Shown: positions 1 through 7,183, numbered from the stretch's first letter. The stretch is DNA of 8,503 nucleotides from Gammaproteobacteria bacterium UBA5338 (GCA_002408105.1 DHQM01000176.1:1-8503), one strand, 5' to 3'. Notes: a model not told the origin generated them from the sequence alone. Numbers and translations: made by a program.

Positions 1-1
1 C

Positions 2-1096
2 AATCTGATCTCGAACGCCGTCAAGCACAGCCCCCCCAACGAGACCGTTCGCATCGAATGTTACTTGAACGGCGAGCGGGCCGGAGTCTCTGTGGCCGAT
101 CAGGGGCCTGGAGTGCCGCTCGCGTTTCACGATCACATTTTCCACCGCTTCGCCCAAGCGGATGCAACCGATCAACGCCCGCAGCAGCCAGGGACTGGCC
201 TTGGTCTCGCCATCAGCCAAACGATCATTCAGCACCACCAGGGAACAATTGACTTCGATCGCACACTCAGTTCGGGTGCTCGTTTTTTCTTTGAACTGCC
301 ACTACTGCTCCCTGTAGAAGAGCAACCGGAACCGCCAAAGGTGCTGCTTTACGGGGATCAGCAGGTGGCAAAGGAATCGATTGAGTTGATCGAGCGGGCC
401 GGGTTTGATGTCGATTTGACCGCCACGCCAGAAGCGACTGTTAAGCGACTACAGAGCTCAACGTACGACTGCGTGCTACTCAGGCTGAGCGAGGCACCAA
501 CGCTGCCTTCAGCCACCCTGCAAGAACTGATCAGCCTGCAGCCAGCGCAGGAAACGCCAGTGCTGGTGATCGCGCCGCCACAGCTTCGCCAGCATGTGGA
601 ATCGGGCATCCCACCGACATTGCCAATCATCGACTGGATTGTCGAGCCGGTCGACAGCATGCGGCTGCTCCGGGGTCTACACACCGCAGCGCGTTATCAG
701 CCTGACCGGCCGAGGGTGTTGCAAGTCGAACGGCTGGAGCAACGCCAAGCGCTGATCAGTGTTCTGTGTGACGGCCTCGCCGAGGTCACAGCCGCGCACT
801 CCGCGGCCGACGCAATGCGTCACATCATTCTCGCCAAGAAGCGCCCATTTGATCTGGCGATCGTCAGCGCGGAGCTGGCCGATGACGAGGCCGAACTTGC
901 GATTCAAGCCTGTAAACAGGCCACGCCCGCCATCTCCACTGTGTTGCTGGCCCACCAAGACACCGAAGTCACACAGTCCACACGAGCGGATCTCGTGCTG
1001 GTTGACTCCGACACCAACCTCGCTCTCTACCACCAGCTCCACAGGCTGCTTGGTCCAAATTCGGCCCGGACTACCCAGGGTGCTCAAACATCCTGA
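2..1096 (+). CDS. Hybrid sensor histidine kinase, C-terminal part: HATPase_c domain plus two degenerate receiver domains (5' partial)
   Basis: The reading frame is open from base 2, and 364 C-terminal residues are visible. The piece starts inside the N box of a GHKL ATPase (NLISNAVKH, residues 1-9). It continues with the G1 box (DQGPGV, 33-38), an F box (IFHRF, about 46-50) and the G2 box (GTGLGLAI, 64-71), so ATP binding looks intact. Two CheY-like segments follow, at about residues 112-230 and 237-355. In the first, the expected phospho-acceptor aspartate is Arg161 (YDCVLLRL) and the conserved Lys-Pro is Glu-Pro (IVEP, Glu215). In the second the acceptor is Ser289 (FDLAIVSAEL) and no Lys-Pro is visible. 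Both therefore look like pseudo-receivers used for interaction or control, not for phosphorelay. The sensor, dimerisation and His-box parts lie upstream of the window, so the signal is unknown. No Hpt domain follows. The gene ends 30 bp from the convergent ppc end. Confidence 0.9.
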   Translation, partial: NLISNAVKHSPPNETVRIECYLNGERAGVSVADQGPGVPLAFHDHIFHRFAQADATDQRPQQPGTGLGLAISQTIIQHHQGTIDFDRTLSSGARFFFELPLLLPVEEQPEPPKVLLYGDQQVAKESIELIERAGFDVDLTATPEATVKRLQSSTYDCVLLRLSEAPTLPSATLQELISLQPAQETPVLVIAPPQLRQHVESGIPPTLPIIDWIVEPVDSMRLLRGLHTAARYQPDRPRVLQVERLEQRQALISVLCDGLAEVTAAHSAADAMRHIILAKKRPFDLAIVSAELADDEAELAIQACKQATPAISTVLLAHQDTEVTQSTRADLVLVDSDTNLALYHQLHRLLGPNSARTTQGAQTS

Positions 1097-1126
1097 CACG
1101 GCTCCGGATGTTCGTGGCGACAAGAC

Positions 1127-3895
1127 CTAGCCGGTGTTGCGAATCCCGGCGGCAATGGCATTGATGGAGCGGAGAATGGGGTCGCTCCAATCTCCACCGG
1201 TGTGCTTGCGGGACTTGCGCAGAAAGGCCACCTGCATCGCGTTCAGGGGGTCCAGGTAGGGACGGCGCCGGCGCAAGGATTTCGCCAGTACGGGATTGTC
1301 CGCCACCAATTCATCGATGCCGACCACCCGCAGCACCGCAGACGCCGTGCGCTCGTATTCGGTCTCAATGGCCGCATAGATCTCCTGGGCCCGAGGCGGG
1401 TCGCCACAGAGCGCTGCATAGGACGCGGCAATGGGCATGTCCCCTTTCGCCAGTGACATCTGCACCGCATCGACGAACGCCCGGAAGAATGGCCATTGGG
1501 CGCACATGTCCCGCAGCCGCGCTTCTCCTTCCGGCTCGGCGAGCAGTTGCTGCAGCGCGCTGCCAACGCCGAACCAACCGGGCAAGGTGTGGCGCGACTG
1601 GGCCCATGCGAATGTCCAGGGTATCGCCCGTACAGCAGATTTGGAGCGCAGCGCTTTGCGCCGATGGCTTGGACGGGAGCCAATGTTGAGCGACCCAATC
1701 TCGTTGATCGGCGTGGCCTCATAAAAATAGTCAAAGAAATAGTCCCGTTGTTCGGTGAGCTCCCTGTAGACACGTTCACCTTCAGCCGCGAGCTGCGCTG
1801 CAGTTTGAGGATATGCCTCCGGAAACCGGTCTTCAGCCACCGAGGCCAACAAAGTGCCGGTAAGCCCCAGAGTCAGCTCATGCGCTGCGGTCTCCGGATT
1901 GCTGTACTTCGCGGTAATCATCTCGCCTTGCTCGGTGTATTTGATGCGACCGCGGACCGTGTCCGGCGGTTGCGCGCGAATCGCGAGGTGTGTGGGGCCT
2001 CCGCCCCGGCCGACGGTACCTCCACGACCGTGGAACAGCACCACCGATACACCGCGCGCATCGCAGACCTCGACCACTTCCCGTTGTGCTTGGTAGAGCT
2101 GCCAACGCGATGCGAGAATTCCACCATCCTTGCACGAATCGGAATAGCCGAGCATCACCTCCTGGACACCGCCGGCGGCCGCCAAGAACCCCCGGTATTC
2201 CCGCAACTCCAACAGGCTTACAAGGACCGGCCGAATGTGGCAGAGGTCTTCGATGGTTTCGAACAGCGGGCTGATGCCCAGCGGGCAGCTCGCACCTGGC
2301 ACATAGACACCACAGAGTCGAAACAGGAACAGCACCTCCAGTACGTCGCTCGCTGCGTGCGTCATGGAAATCACATAGCTGCCAAAGGCGCCAGGGCCAA
2401 CAACCGCTGACATGTTGGCAATGAGGGATATGGTCTCAAGGGTATTGGCTGCACCCTGGGACAACAACAACCGCGACCACTCCTGCTCCGGCGGCGCCTC
2501 AATCAAGCGCAACAACAGCGCTTGCCGTTCCGACTCATCCAGCGCCGTGTAGTCATCAACCAGCCCGAGCGCAGCCAAAAGCTCGCTGACGCACTGTTCG
2601 TGTTCGGTCGACTCCTCCCGAATGTCGAGGGCCGCAAGGTGCAGACCGAAGCTGCGAACCAGGTACAGCAAGTCCAGTAGGTCCGCATCCGCCACCTCAC
2701 CATCCTGGTGAGACCACAGCGAGTCGCGCATCAGTTCAAGGTCGGCGCACAGTGCATCGGCATCGGCATAGGCGGCCAGCGGGCGCTCGGAGTGCTCGGC
2801 GCGCATGCGCAGTTCCTGCTGCAGCTGATCAATCGCCGCGCGCAACCGCTGGGACATCAGAAACAGCTTGCGGCGGTATGGCTCTTCAGCGAACCGCATC
2901 GGTCGAATCCCAAGGTACACAGCCAACTCGCGCTCATCCTCTGCCAGTCGGGCCAGAAACGCCTCAGTTGGTTGGCACCAACGGCTGGAGAACGTGAGTT
3001 GGTCCATCAAAGCTTCGATTCGTCGCACGTATTCCTGCATCACCTCCCTTGCCTGCATGCGCAGCGCATAGCGGGTTTCTCTCGCGGTGACAAAGGGATT
3101 GCCATCCCGGTCACCACCTATCCAGGAGCCGAACCGAACCAGCGCGGGTGTCAGGATGGGCGCACCGAAGACTTCGGTGACAGCAGACTCGAGGTTGCGG
3201 TGGATTTGCGGCACCGCCGCGAACAGCGATTGACGGAAGTAATACAGTCCGGAACGGATTTCGTCTGGCACACTCGGGCGGAGTCTGCGCAACTCCTCGG
3301 TTTTCCAGAGCACTTGAATTTCGTGGCGAATGCGCTGTTCGATCCCCGCACGGTCCGAGTCTGTCGCTTCGAGGTGTTGCGCAAAGGTCTCAAAGAGACG
3401 CCGCAGCCCCTCCATCACCACCCGCGGCTTTGCCTCGGTGGGGTGGGCCGTGAACACCGGCGTAAACACCAAGCCCCCAAGCAAATTCTGGAGTTGAGCC
3501 AAGTCGACCCCATGCTCATCCCGCAATTCGCGCAGGCTCTGCTCGAAGCTGCCGAGGGCGTGCACGCCCGACGCGGCCTGGGCCCGACGGTTTCGGTCGG
3601 CGTGCAGCTCTTCGAGCAGGTTCGCAAGATTGAAGTAGATGGTGAAGGCGCGCAGCACCTCGGTTGCGGTGTCCTGGGACAGCCCCTCAATCAGCTCCGA
3701 CAAGGTTCCACGCAAACGCGGGTCCTCGGCCTCGCGCAACCGAATGAACCCCTGACGCAGGGTTTCCACGTGCTCAAACACCTCAGGCGCCGCCTGTGCA
3801 CGCAGTACCTCCCCAAGCAGCTCTCCTGCGCGACGCACCTGGGCCCGCAAGGGTTTGTCGTCGTTCATGTCCTGGTCTGGGTTTAAGGTGTCCAT
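1127..3895 (-). CDS. ppc: Phosphoenolpyruvate carboxylase
   Basis: A complete 922-residue enzyme, close to the usual bacterial size (E. coli 883). It carboxylates PEP with bicarbonate to oxaloacetate in the cytoplasm and replenishes the TCA cycle. Family landmarks appear in order: catalytic His151 in FTAHPTEAKPR; SWIGGDRDGNP; LDIREEST with the catalytic Arg; SDVLEV; PLFETIEDL; GYSDSCKDGG (583-592, Lys589); LFHGRGGTVGRGGGP (His622); TEQGEMI; RAIPWTFAWAQSR (756 onward). The C-terminal RNTG (919-922) is intact. The basic residues of the aspartate-inhibition site (Lys in SLAKGD and Arg before PYLDPLN) appear kept, so allosteric inhibition by aspartate is likely. Small departures are AKPR where AKRR or TRR is common, and STEH for STRH. 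The ATG at 3895 has only a weak AGGGA upstream. An internal ATG at 3868 (residue 10) is an alternative start. It is divergent from the peptidase gene and convergent with the kinase. Confidence 0.97.
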   Translation of the reverse strand: MDTLNPDQDMNDDKPLRAQVRRAGELLGEVLRAQAAPEVFEHVETLRQGFIRLREAEDPRLRGTLSELIEGLSQDTATEVLRAFTIYFNLANLLEELHADRNRRAQAASGVHALGSFEQSLRELRDEHGVDLAQLQNLLGGLVFTPVFTAHPTEAKPRVVMEGLRRLFETFAQHLEATDSDRAGIEQRIRHEIQVLWKTEELRRLRPSVPDEIRSGLYYFRQSLFAAVPQIHRNLESAVTEVFGAPILTPALVRFGSWIGGDRDGNPFVTARETRYALRMQAREVMQEYVRRIEALMDQLTFSSRWCQPTEAFLARLAEDERELAVYLGIRPMRFAEEPYRRKLFLMSQRLRAAIDQLQQELRMRAEHSERPLAAYADADALCADLELMRDSLWSHQDGEVADADLLDLLYLVRSFGLHLAALDIREESTEHEQCVSELLAALGLVDDYTALDESERQALLLRLIEAPPEQEWSRLLLSQGAANTLETISLIANMSAVVGPGAFGSYVISMTHAASDVLEVLFLFRLCGVYVPGASCPLGISPLFETIEDLCHIRPVLVSLLELREYRGFLAAAGGVQEVMLGYSDSCKDGGILASRWQLYQAQREVVEVCDARGVSVVLFHGRGGTVGRGGGPTHLAIRAQPPDTVRGRIKYTEQGEMITAKYSNPETAAHELTLGLTGTLLASVAEDRFPEAYPQTAAQLAAEGERVYRELTEQRDYFFDYFYEATPINEIGSLNIGSRPSHRRKALRSKSAVRAIPWTFAWAQSRHTLPGWFGVGSALQQLLAEPEGEARLRDMCAQWPFFRAFVDAVQMSLAKGDMPIAASYAALCGDPPRAQEIYAAIETEYERTASAVLRVVGIDELVADNPVLAKSLRRRRPYLDPLNAMQVAFLRKSRKHTGGDWSDPILRSINAIAAGIRNTG

Positions 3896-4011
3896 CGGTT
3901 ATTGGTTCCCTATCAGGCGTCTGGTCGGTTTCAACAGCAGGATTGGCACATCTTCGACCATCTGGGGTGCAACATGTGGGCCGAGCGCAATCAAACCGAT
4001 ACCATGCGCAC
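3896..4011. promoter_or_regulatory. Divergent ppc / metallopeptidase intergenic region
   Basis: These 116 bp separate two divergently transcribed genes and must hold the promoter of at least ppc, and probably of the peptidase too. I could not pick out a convincing -35/-10 pair on either strand. The best -35-like string for ppc is TTGAAA on the minus strand, but no good -10 box sits 16-18 bp downstream of it. No clear palindromic operator was seen. The role is inferred from gene orientation alone. Confidence 0.4.
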
Positions 4012-4701
4012 ATGCTGTGGCTCGTGCTTGCCATCCTCGCCGCTGGCGTGCTGTGTTTCCCAGGGTATTGGGTCCGCCGCACACTGCGCAAATACAGCGA
4101 GCCGGGCGACCGGTATCGGCGCCAAGGCACGGGAGCCGATCTGGCGCGCCACCTGCTCGCACACCAGGGGCTGGCCAATGTCGCGGTGGAAATGACCGCC
4201 GCGGCTGACCACTATGATCCGTCCAGCTGCACTGTACGCCTGACAGAGTCGCACTACGCCGGGCACTCGCTCACCGCGATTGCGGTCGCCGCCCACGAGG
4301 TCGGCCACGCCCTACAGCACGCAGATCGCAACCCCTTACTGGGACTGCGCACCCGAATGGTGCGCGGGCTCCAACAGGTCCAGATCCTCGCTCGAATCGC
4401 ACTGATCGGCGCGCCGCTGGTGCTGCTGCTGACCCGCTCTCCCACCACTGCAGCAGCCACTGCAATGGTCGCCATTGCGCCACTCGCGCTTGGCGCCATG
4501 GTTCATCTCGTCACCTTGCCGGTCGAGCTCGACGCCAGCTTCAATCGTGCCCTCCCGCTGCTGGTGCAGGGCAGACACCTGCACCCAGGCGATTTGCCTC
4601 ATGCCCGCCGAATCCTCACCGCCGCCGCACTGACCTATTTGGGCAATGCCCTGCTGGCGGCATTGAGCCTGGGGTATTGGCTGAGGGCCCTGCGGCGCTG
4701 A
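4012..4701 (+). CDS. YugP-type membrane-bound zinc metallopeptidase (Zn_peptidase_2 family)
   Basis: A 229-residue protein, about the length of B. subtilis YugP (about 225). It opens with a hydrophobic anchor (MLWLVLAILAAGVLCF, 1-16). The family sequence DHYDPSSCTVRLTES (about 66-80) comes before the metallopeptidase signature HEVGHALQH (95-103), with zinc ligands His95 and His99 and catalytic Glu96. After two hydrophobic stretches (about 125-165) comes LPVELDAS (169-176). Its Glu172 is a likely third zinc ligand by analogy with YugP. A final membrane segment (LTYLGNALLAALSLGYWL) precedes the basic C-terminus. Active-site residues are intact, so the protein is probably a working membrane protease of unknown substrate. 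I chose the ATG at 4012 because it puts the membrane anchor at the N-terminus as in homologues. No Shine-Dalgarno is obvious, and GTG codons at 3967 and 3976 are alternatives. The longer open frame back to 3796 runs antisense into ppc and is not coding. The DUF1269 gene follows 112 bp downstream on the same strand. Confidence 0.88.
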   Translation: MLWLVLAILAAGVLCFPGYWVRRTLRKYSEPGDRYRRQGTGADLARHLLAHQGLANVAVEMTAAADHYDPSSCTVRLTESHYAGHSLTAIAVAAHEVGHALQHADRNPLLGLRTRMVRGLQQVQILARIALIGAPLVLLLTRSPTTAAATAMVAIAPLALGAMVHLVTLPVELDASFNRALPLLVQGRHLHPGDLPHARRILTAAALTYLGNALLAALSLGYWLRALRR

Positions 4702-4706
4702 CAGAA

Positions 4707-4731
4707 GGAGAGCGCCGGGCACTTTCTCTCC
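4707..4731 (+). other. Small hairpin after the peptidase stop codon
   Basis: GGAGAG (4707-4712) can pair with CTCTCC (4726-4731), giving a 6-bp stem with a 13-nt loop that begins 5 nt after the peptidase stop codon. No run of T follows, so it is not a classical intrinsic terminator. It could stabilise the 3' end of the message or mean nothing. Confidence 0.25.
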
Positions 4732-4801
4732 GCTTACAGGTCCACAGTAGGTGAGACCCTCATGCAACCCAAGTCCGTGCAGGAAACGGCACAGGAACAA
4801 C

Positions 4802-4807
4802 AAGGAG
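4802..4807 (+). promoter_or_regulatory. Ribosome binding site of the DUF1269 gene
   Basis: AAGGAG lies 6 nt upstream of the ATG at 4814. It is a near-perfect Shine-Dalgarno and fixes the start there, even though the frame stays open back to about 4751. Confidence 0.8.
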
Positions 4808-4813
4808 AGCAGC

Positions 4814-5332
4814 ATGAAAAAACGCTTGTTTTTCCTCGCTCCCAGTTTGGAGAGCGCAGAACGCATCACCAAAGACCTTCAGCAGGCGCAGATCAGCGAA
4901 GACGACATCAGTGTAATCGCCAAGCAGGATCTGACCCTTGAAGATGTACCAAAGGCCCCCTTACAGCAACGCAGTGACCTCATTCCCGCGCTCGAGCGGG
5001 GGGTGGCGCTTGGTGGGGTGGCGGGGCTGTTGGCGGGATTGGCCGCCGTGGCGTTTCCCCCAGCCGGTTTGGCGCTTGGAGGTGGCGCGGTGTTGGCGCT
5101 CGGCGCCGCTGGGGCTGGCATCGGTGGGCTTGGCTCGACCTTGATGGGGGTCAGCGTGCCCAACTCACGGCTGGACGAATTTCAGGAAGCGATTGGTCGC
5201 GGCGAGTTGCTGATGCTGGTCGACGTCCCCGATGAACGCAGCGAGGCGGTGCAGGAGTTGATTCGGCGAACCCACCCCGAAGCCGAAATTGCATCCGTCG
5301 ACGCCGACAAGATCAGTCTGACGGCGTCCTGA
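4814..5332 (+). CDS. DUF1269 domain-containing membrane protein
   Basis: A 172-residue protein of the DUF1269 family, recognised from its overall layout. The N-terminus is a short globular part beginning MKKRLFFLAPSLESAERI, which looks like a ferredoxin-like fold that senses or binds something rather than a signal peptide. It contains the characteristic DLTLEDVPKAPLQQRSDLIPALERG stretch in shortened form (DVPKAPLQQRSDLI, 44-57). A glycine- and alanine-rich hydrophobic centre (about 63-107) follows, with a FPPAGLALGGG turn (81-91) between two putative membrane hairpin arms. The C-terminal soluble part contains VPNSRL (115-120), EAIGRGELLMLVDVP and ELIRRTHPEAEI. The biochemical function is unknown; Gly-rich hairpins of this kind resemble membrane-associated stress proteins. 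It may be co-transcribed with the upstream peptidase, but a 112-bp gap separates them. The ATG at 4814 is set by a strong ribosome binding site. Confidence 0.87.
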   Translation: MKKRLFFLAPSLESAERITKDLQQAQISEDDISVIAKQDLTLEDVPKAPLQQRSDLIPALERGVALGGVAGLLAGLAAVAFPPAGLALGGGAVLALGAAGAGIGGLGSTLMGVSVPNSRLDEFQEAIGRGELLMLVDVPDERSEAVQELIRRTHPEAEIASVDADKISLTAS

Positions 5333-5572
5333 GCATACCCCCTGGATTTCACGTGGCCCCGGTGCAGACCCTGGCCCGATTCATGGGTGCCACGGCTGAC
5401 TTTCATGCTGCCTGGTCAAGCGCTGAACCAGCCAATCACCAGGGACCCCGGGCGGTCAAATGCGGTCCATTGCCCGGTCTAGCGGACAGCCACAGGCCAC
5501 GATCGCCGGTTTACTCGCACCGCTTGGGAGACAGCCTGGTGGCCGGCATCACCGACGGCGTGGGCCGGGTGT
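5333..5572. other. Non-coding gap between convergent DUF1269 and monooxygenase genes
   Basis: These 240 bp lie between two gene 3' ends. A 75-codon open frame on the plus strand (from a GTG at 5353) has no ribosome binding site and a composition unlike a folded protein, so I do not call it. The region should carry the transcript ends of both neighbours, but no stem followed by a T tract is visible on either strand. The only notable structure is a long-loop hairpin at 5352-5394. Confidence 0.6.
5352..5394 (+). terminator. Possible 3'-end hairpin downstream of DUF1269
   Basis: CGTGGCCCC (5352-5360) pairs with GGGTGCCACG (5385-5394): nine base pairs with one bulged T and a loop of 24 nt, starting about 20 nt after the DUF1269 stop codon. 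No T run follows (only GACTTTC), so intrinsic termination is doubtful. It could protect the 3' end or assist Rho-dependent ending. Confidence 0.25.
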
Positions 5573-7075
5573 CTAAGTGAAGATCAGCGAGCCGTCTTCA
5601 AGGTTGGCAGCGGGGAATTCGTCCTTTTCCTTGTCATAGTCCTGGGTGAAAATCCAGGGCTCGCGGTCGCCCTGGCGCGGCATCAAATGCATGCCCCGGG
5701 CAAGGTATCCCGGGTTGAAGTTTTCAGGGTCGATCCAGGGCAATCTCTGCATACCTTCGTCTTCTGGACGCAATTGGGGCGTCACCACCTTGGCGCCTTT
5801 TTCGTCCATCAAACGGAACATGCGGCACACCAACTCGCAGACCAGATCGGCTCGCAGGGTCCAACTCGCCCGGAAATAGCCGAAGATCCAGGCCATGTTC
5901 GGAACCCCAGAGAACATGCATCCACGGTAGGTGACCGTATCGGCGAAATCGACCGACTCGCCATCGATTTCGAACACCACGTCACCGAGCACGCACAGAT
6001 CAAAACCGGTGGCGGTCACGATGATGTCCGCATCAAGTTGTTCGCCCGATTGCAACAGGACGCCCTTCTCATTGAATGACTCAATGTGCCCGGTCGCGAC
6101 GGACGCCTTGCCCGAACGGATGCCTTCGAACAAATCACCGTTCGGAACAAACGCCAGGCGCTGACGCCAGGGCATGTATTTCGGCGTGAAATGGGTATCG
6201 ACGTCGTAGTCCTCACCCAGCTCCTGGCGCACCACGCCAATCAGCTGCTGTTTTAGAGCCTCCGGCTGCTCGAAGGCCAAGCGCGCAATGTTGGCGGTGT
6301 CCTTCAGGACCTTCCGGCGCACGATTTCGTGAATCCACTCCGCCGGCACGTCCAGATCCCGCAACAGGTCGGCCAGTTCGTTGCGGTTGGCGCCCGGCGT
6401 GAAGTAGGTGGGCGAACGCTGCAACATCGTGATGTGCTCAACATCCTTCGCCATGGCCGGAACAATGGTGGCAGCGGTCGCGCCCGAGCCGATCACCACA
6501 ACTTTCTTGCCCCGGTAGTCCAGGTCTTCGGGCCACCGCTGCGGGTGCACGAGAACACCTTTGAAGCGATCCATTCCCGGCCACTCCGGGGTGTAACCCT
6601 GCTCGTGGCGATAATAGCCCTGACACATCCACAGAAAATTGCAGGTGAAGGTCTGCAGTGCGCCATCTTCCAGGCGCTCAACGGTCACGGTCCACCGCTG
6701 GTCCGGCGTGCTCCATTGGGCGGTCTTCACCTTGTGGCGATACCGAATGTGCGGACGCAGGCCCTGCTCATCGAGGGTCTCGTTCAGGTATTTCTTGATT
6801 TCTTCTGCCGTAGCAATCGGCGCCCCCACCCAGGGCTTCCACTTGAAACCAAAGGTGTACAGGTCACTGTCCGAACGGACGCCCGGGTACTTGTGGGTGT
6901 GCCAGGTGCCCCCGAACGTCTCCTGGGTCTCCAGCACCACGAAGGATTTGCCCGGAAACTCTTTCTGGACATGGTAGGCGGCGTCAATGCCTGAAATTCC
7001 GGCGCCCACGATCAGCACGTCGACGTGTTCAGCGCCCGGCGAACTGGCGGGGAAAGCTTGGGTGACAGCGGTCAT
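5573..7075 (-). CDS. Flavin-dependent Baeyer-Villiger monooxygenase, EthA-like
   Basis: A 500-residue NAD(P)H- and FAD-dependent enzyme that would insert one oxygen atom into ketones (giving esters or lactones) or oxidise S or N atoms. Motifs in order: FAD Rossmann GAGISG (24-29); GGTWHTHKYPGVRSD (55-69), matching the second BVMO signature; the type I BVMO fingerprint FKGVLVHPQRWP (171-182, FxGxxxHxxxWP); a second Rossmann motif GSGATA (196-201) for NADPH; and ATGFD (355-359). Several stretches resemble mycobacterial EthA (489 residues), for example HPQ-WPEDLDY, VVIGSGATA, MLQRSPTY, LVPNGDLF and the ASWTLRADLV region. It is therefore placed in the EthA-type branch; the substrate is not predictable. 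The start at 7075 has GAGAGG 8 nt upstream. An in-frame upstream start at 7126 would add 17 residues that run through the candidate -10 box and is less likely. No regulator gene is adjacent. Confidence 0.92.
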   Translation of the reverse strand: MTAVTQAFPASSPGAEHVDVLIVGAGISGIDAAYHVQKEFPGKSFVVLETQETFGGTWHTHKYPGVRSDSDLYTFGFKWKPWVGAPIATAEEIKKYLNETLDEQGLRPHIRYRHKVKTAQWSTPDQRWTVTVERLEDGALQTFTCNFLWMCQGYYRHEQGYTPEWPGMDRFKGVLVHPQRWPEDLDYRGKKVVVIGSGATAATIVPAMAKDVEHITMLQRSPTYFTPGANRNELADLLRDLDVPAEWIHEIVRRKVLKDTANIARLAFEQPEALKQQLIGVVRQELGEDYDVDTHFTPKYMPWRQRLAFVPNGDLFEGIRSGKASVATGHIESFNEKGVLLQSGEQLDADIIVTATGFDLCVLGDVVFEIDGESVDFADTVTYRGCMFSGVPNMAWIFGYFRASWTLRADLVCELVCRMFRLMDEKGAKVVTPQLRPEDEGMQRLPWIDPENFNPGYLARGMHLMPRQGDREPWIFTQDYDKEKDEFPAANLEDGSLIFT

Positions 7076-7083
7076 GGCGGATA

Positions 7084-7089
7084 CCTCTC
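7084..7089 (-). promoter_or_regulatory. Ribosome binding site of the monooxygenase gene
   Basis: On the minus strand GAGAGG sits 8 nt before the ATG at 7075. It favours this start over the in-frame codon at 7126, which lacks a comparable site. Confidence 0.65.
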
Positions 7090-7105
7090 GATTTCTCTGC
7101 GGCAC

Positions 7106-7134
7106 ATTGTACCCCGACCCCAACATTGAAGTTT
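7106..7134 (-). promoter_or_regulatory. Candidate promoter of the monooxygenase gene
   Basis: The minus strand reads TACAAT at 7111-7106, one base from the sigma-70 -10 consensus and about 30 nt before the ATG. This would give a short leader holding the ribosome binding site. The -35 region at 17-bp spacing (AAACTT) is poor, so the promoter may be weak or activator-dependent. Inferred from sequence likeness only. Confidence 0.35.
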
Positions 7135-7158
7135 GGATTACTCAGGCGGAAACCCTGG

Positions 7159-7183
7159 TTGACCCAAGTCAGGGATCGGTCAA
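7159..7183. repeat. Inverted repeat TTGACC-N13-GGTCAA upstream of the monooxygenase
   Basis: Two perfect 6-bp arms (7159-7164 and 7178-7183) are separated by 13 bp. The repeat overlaps the stop codon of the permease gene and lies about 85-110 bp upstream of the monooxygenase start. The arm spacing would fit a dimeric regulator site, but a chance match of this length is quite possible. Confidence 0.25.

Noticed and set aside
677..1123. 148-codon minus-strand open frame opposite the kinase tail
   Set aside because: It is fully antisense to the second pseudo-receiver domain, whose hydrophobic pattern shows that the plus strand is the coding one.
1097..1126. Shared terminator between the convergent kinase and ppc genes
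   Set aside because: The 30-bp gap has no inverted repeat and no T or A run.
1496..2410. 304-codon plus-strand open frame opposite ppc
   Set aside because: Same reason: an antisense shadow of conserved ppc motifs, with no ribosome binding site recognised and no family likeness.
2708..3886. 392-codon plus-strand open frame opposite ppc
   Set aside because: It lies entirely antisense to a clear PEP carboxylase. Its translation has no recognisable domain, and long antisense frames are common in GC-rich genes.
3796..4011. 72-residue N-terminal extension of the peptidase frame
   Set aside because: It overlaps the ppc 5' end in antisense and would bury the membrane anchor inside the protein. YugP homologues begin at the anchor.
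5353..5580. 75-codon plus-strand open frame in the convergent gap
   Set aside because: It starts at a GTG without a ribosome binding site, its composition does not look like a protein, and it runs into the 3' end of the monooxygenase gene.
6329..6994. 221-codon plus-strand open frame opposite the monooxygenase
   Set aside because: It is antisense to the FAD and NADPH motifs of the monooxygenase and has no domain of its own.
7154..7175. CCCTG...CAGGG hairpin as a terminator of the permease gene
   Set aside because: In the direction of permease transcription only 5 bp pair before mismatches, only a short TTT follows, and the structure starts inside the same stretch as the TTGACC repeat.
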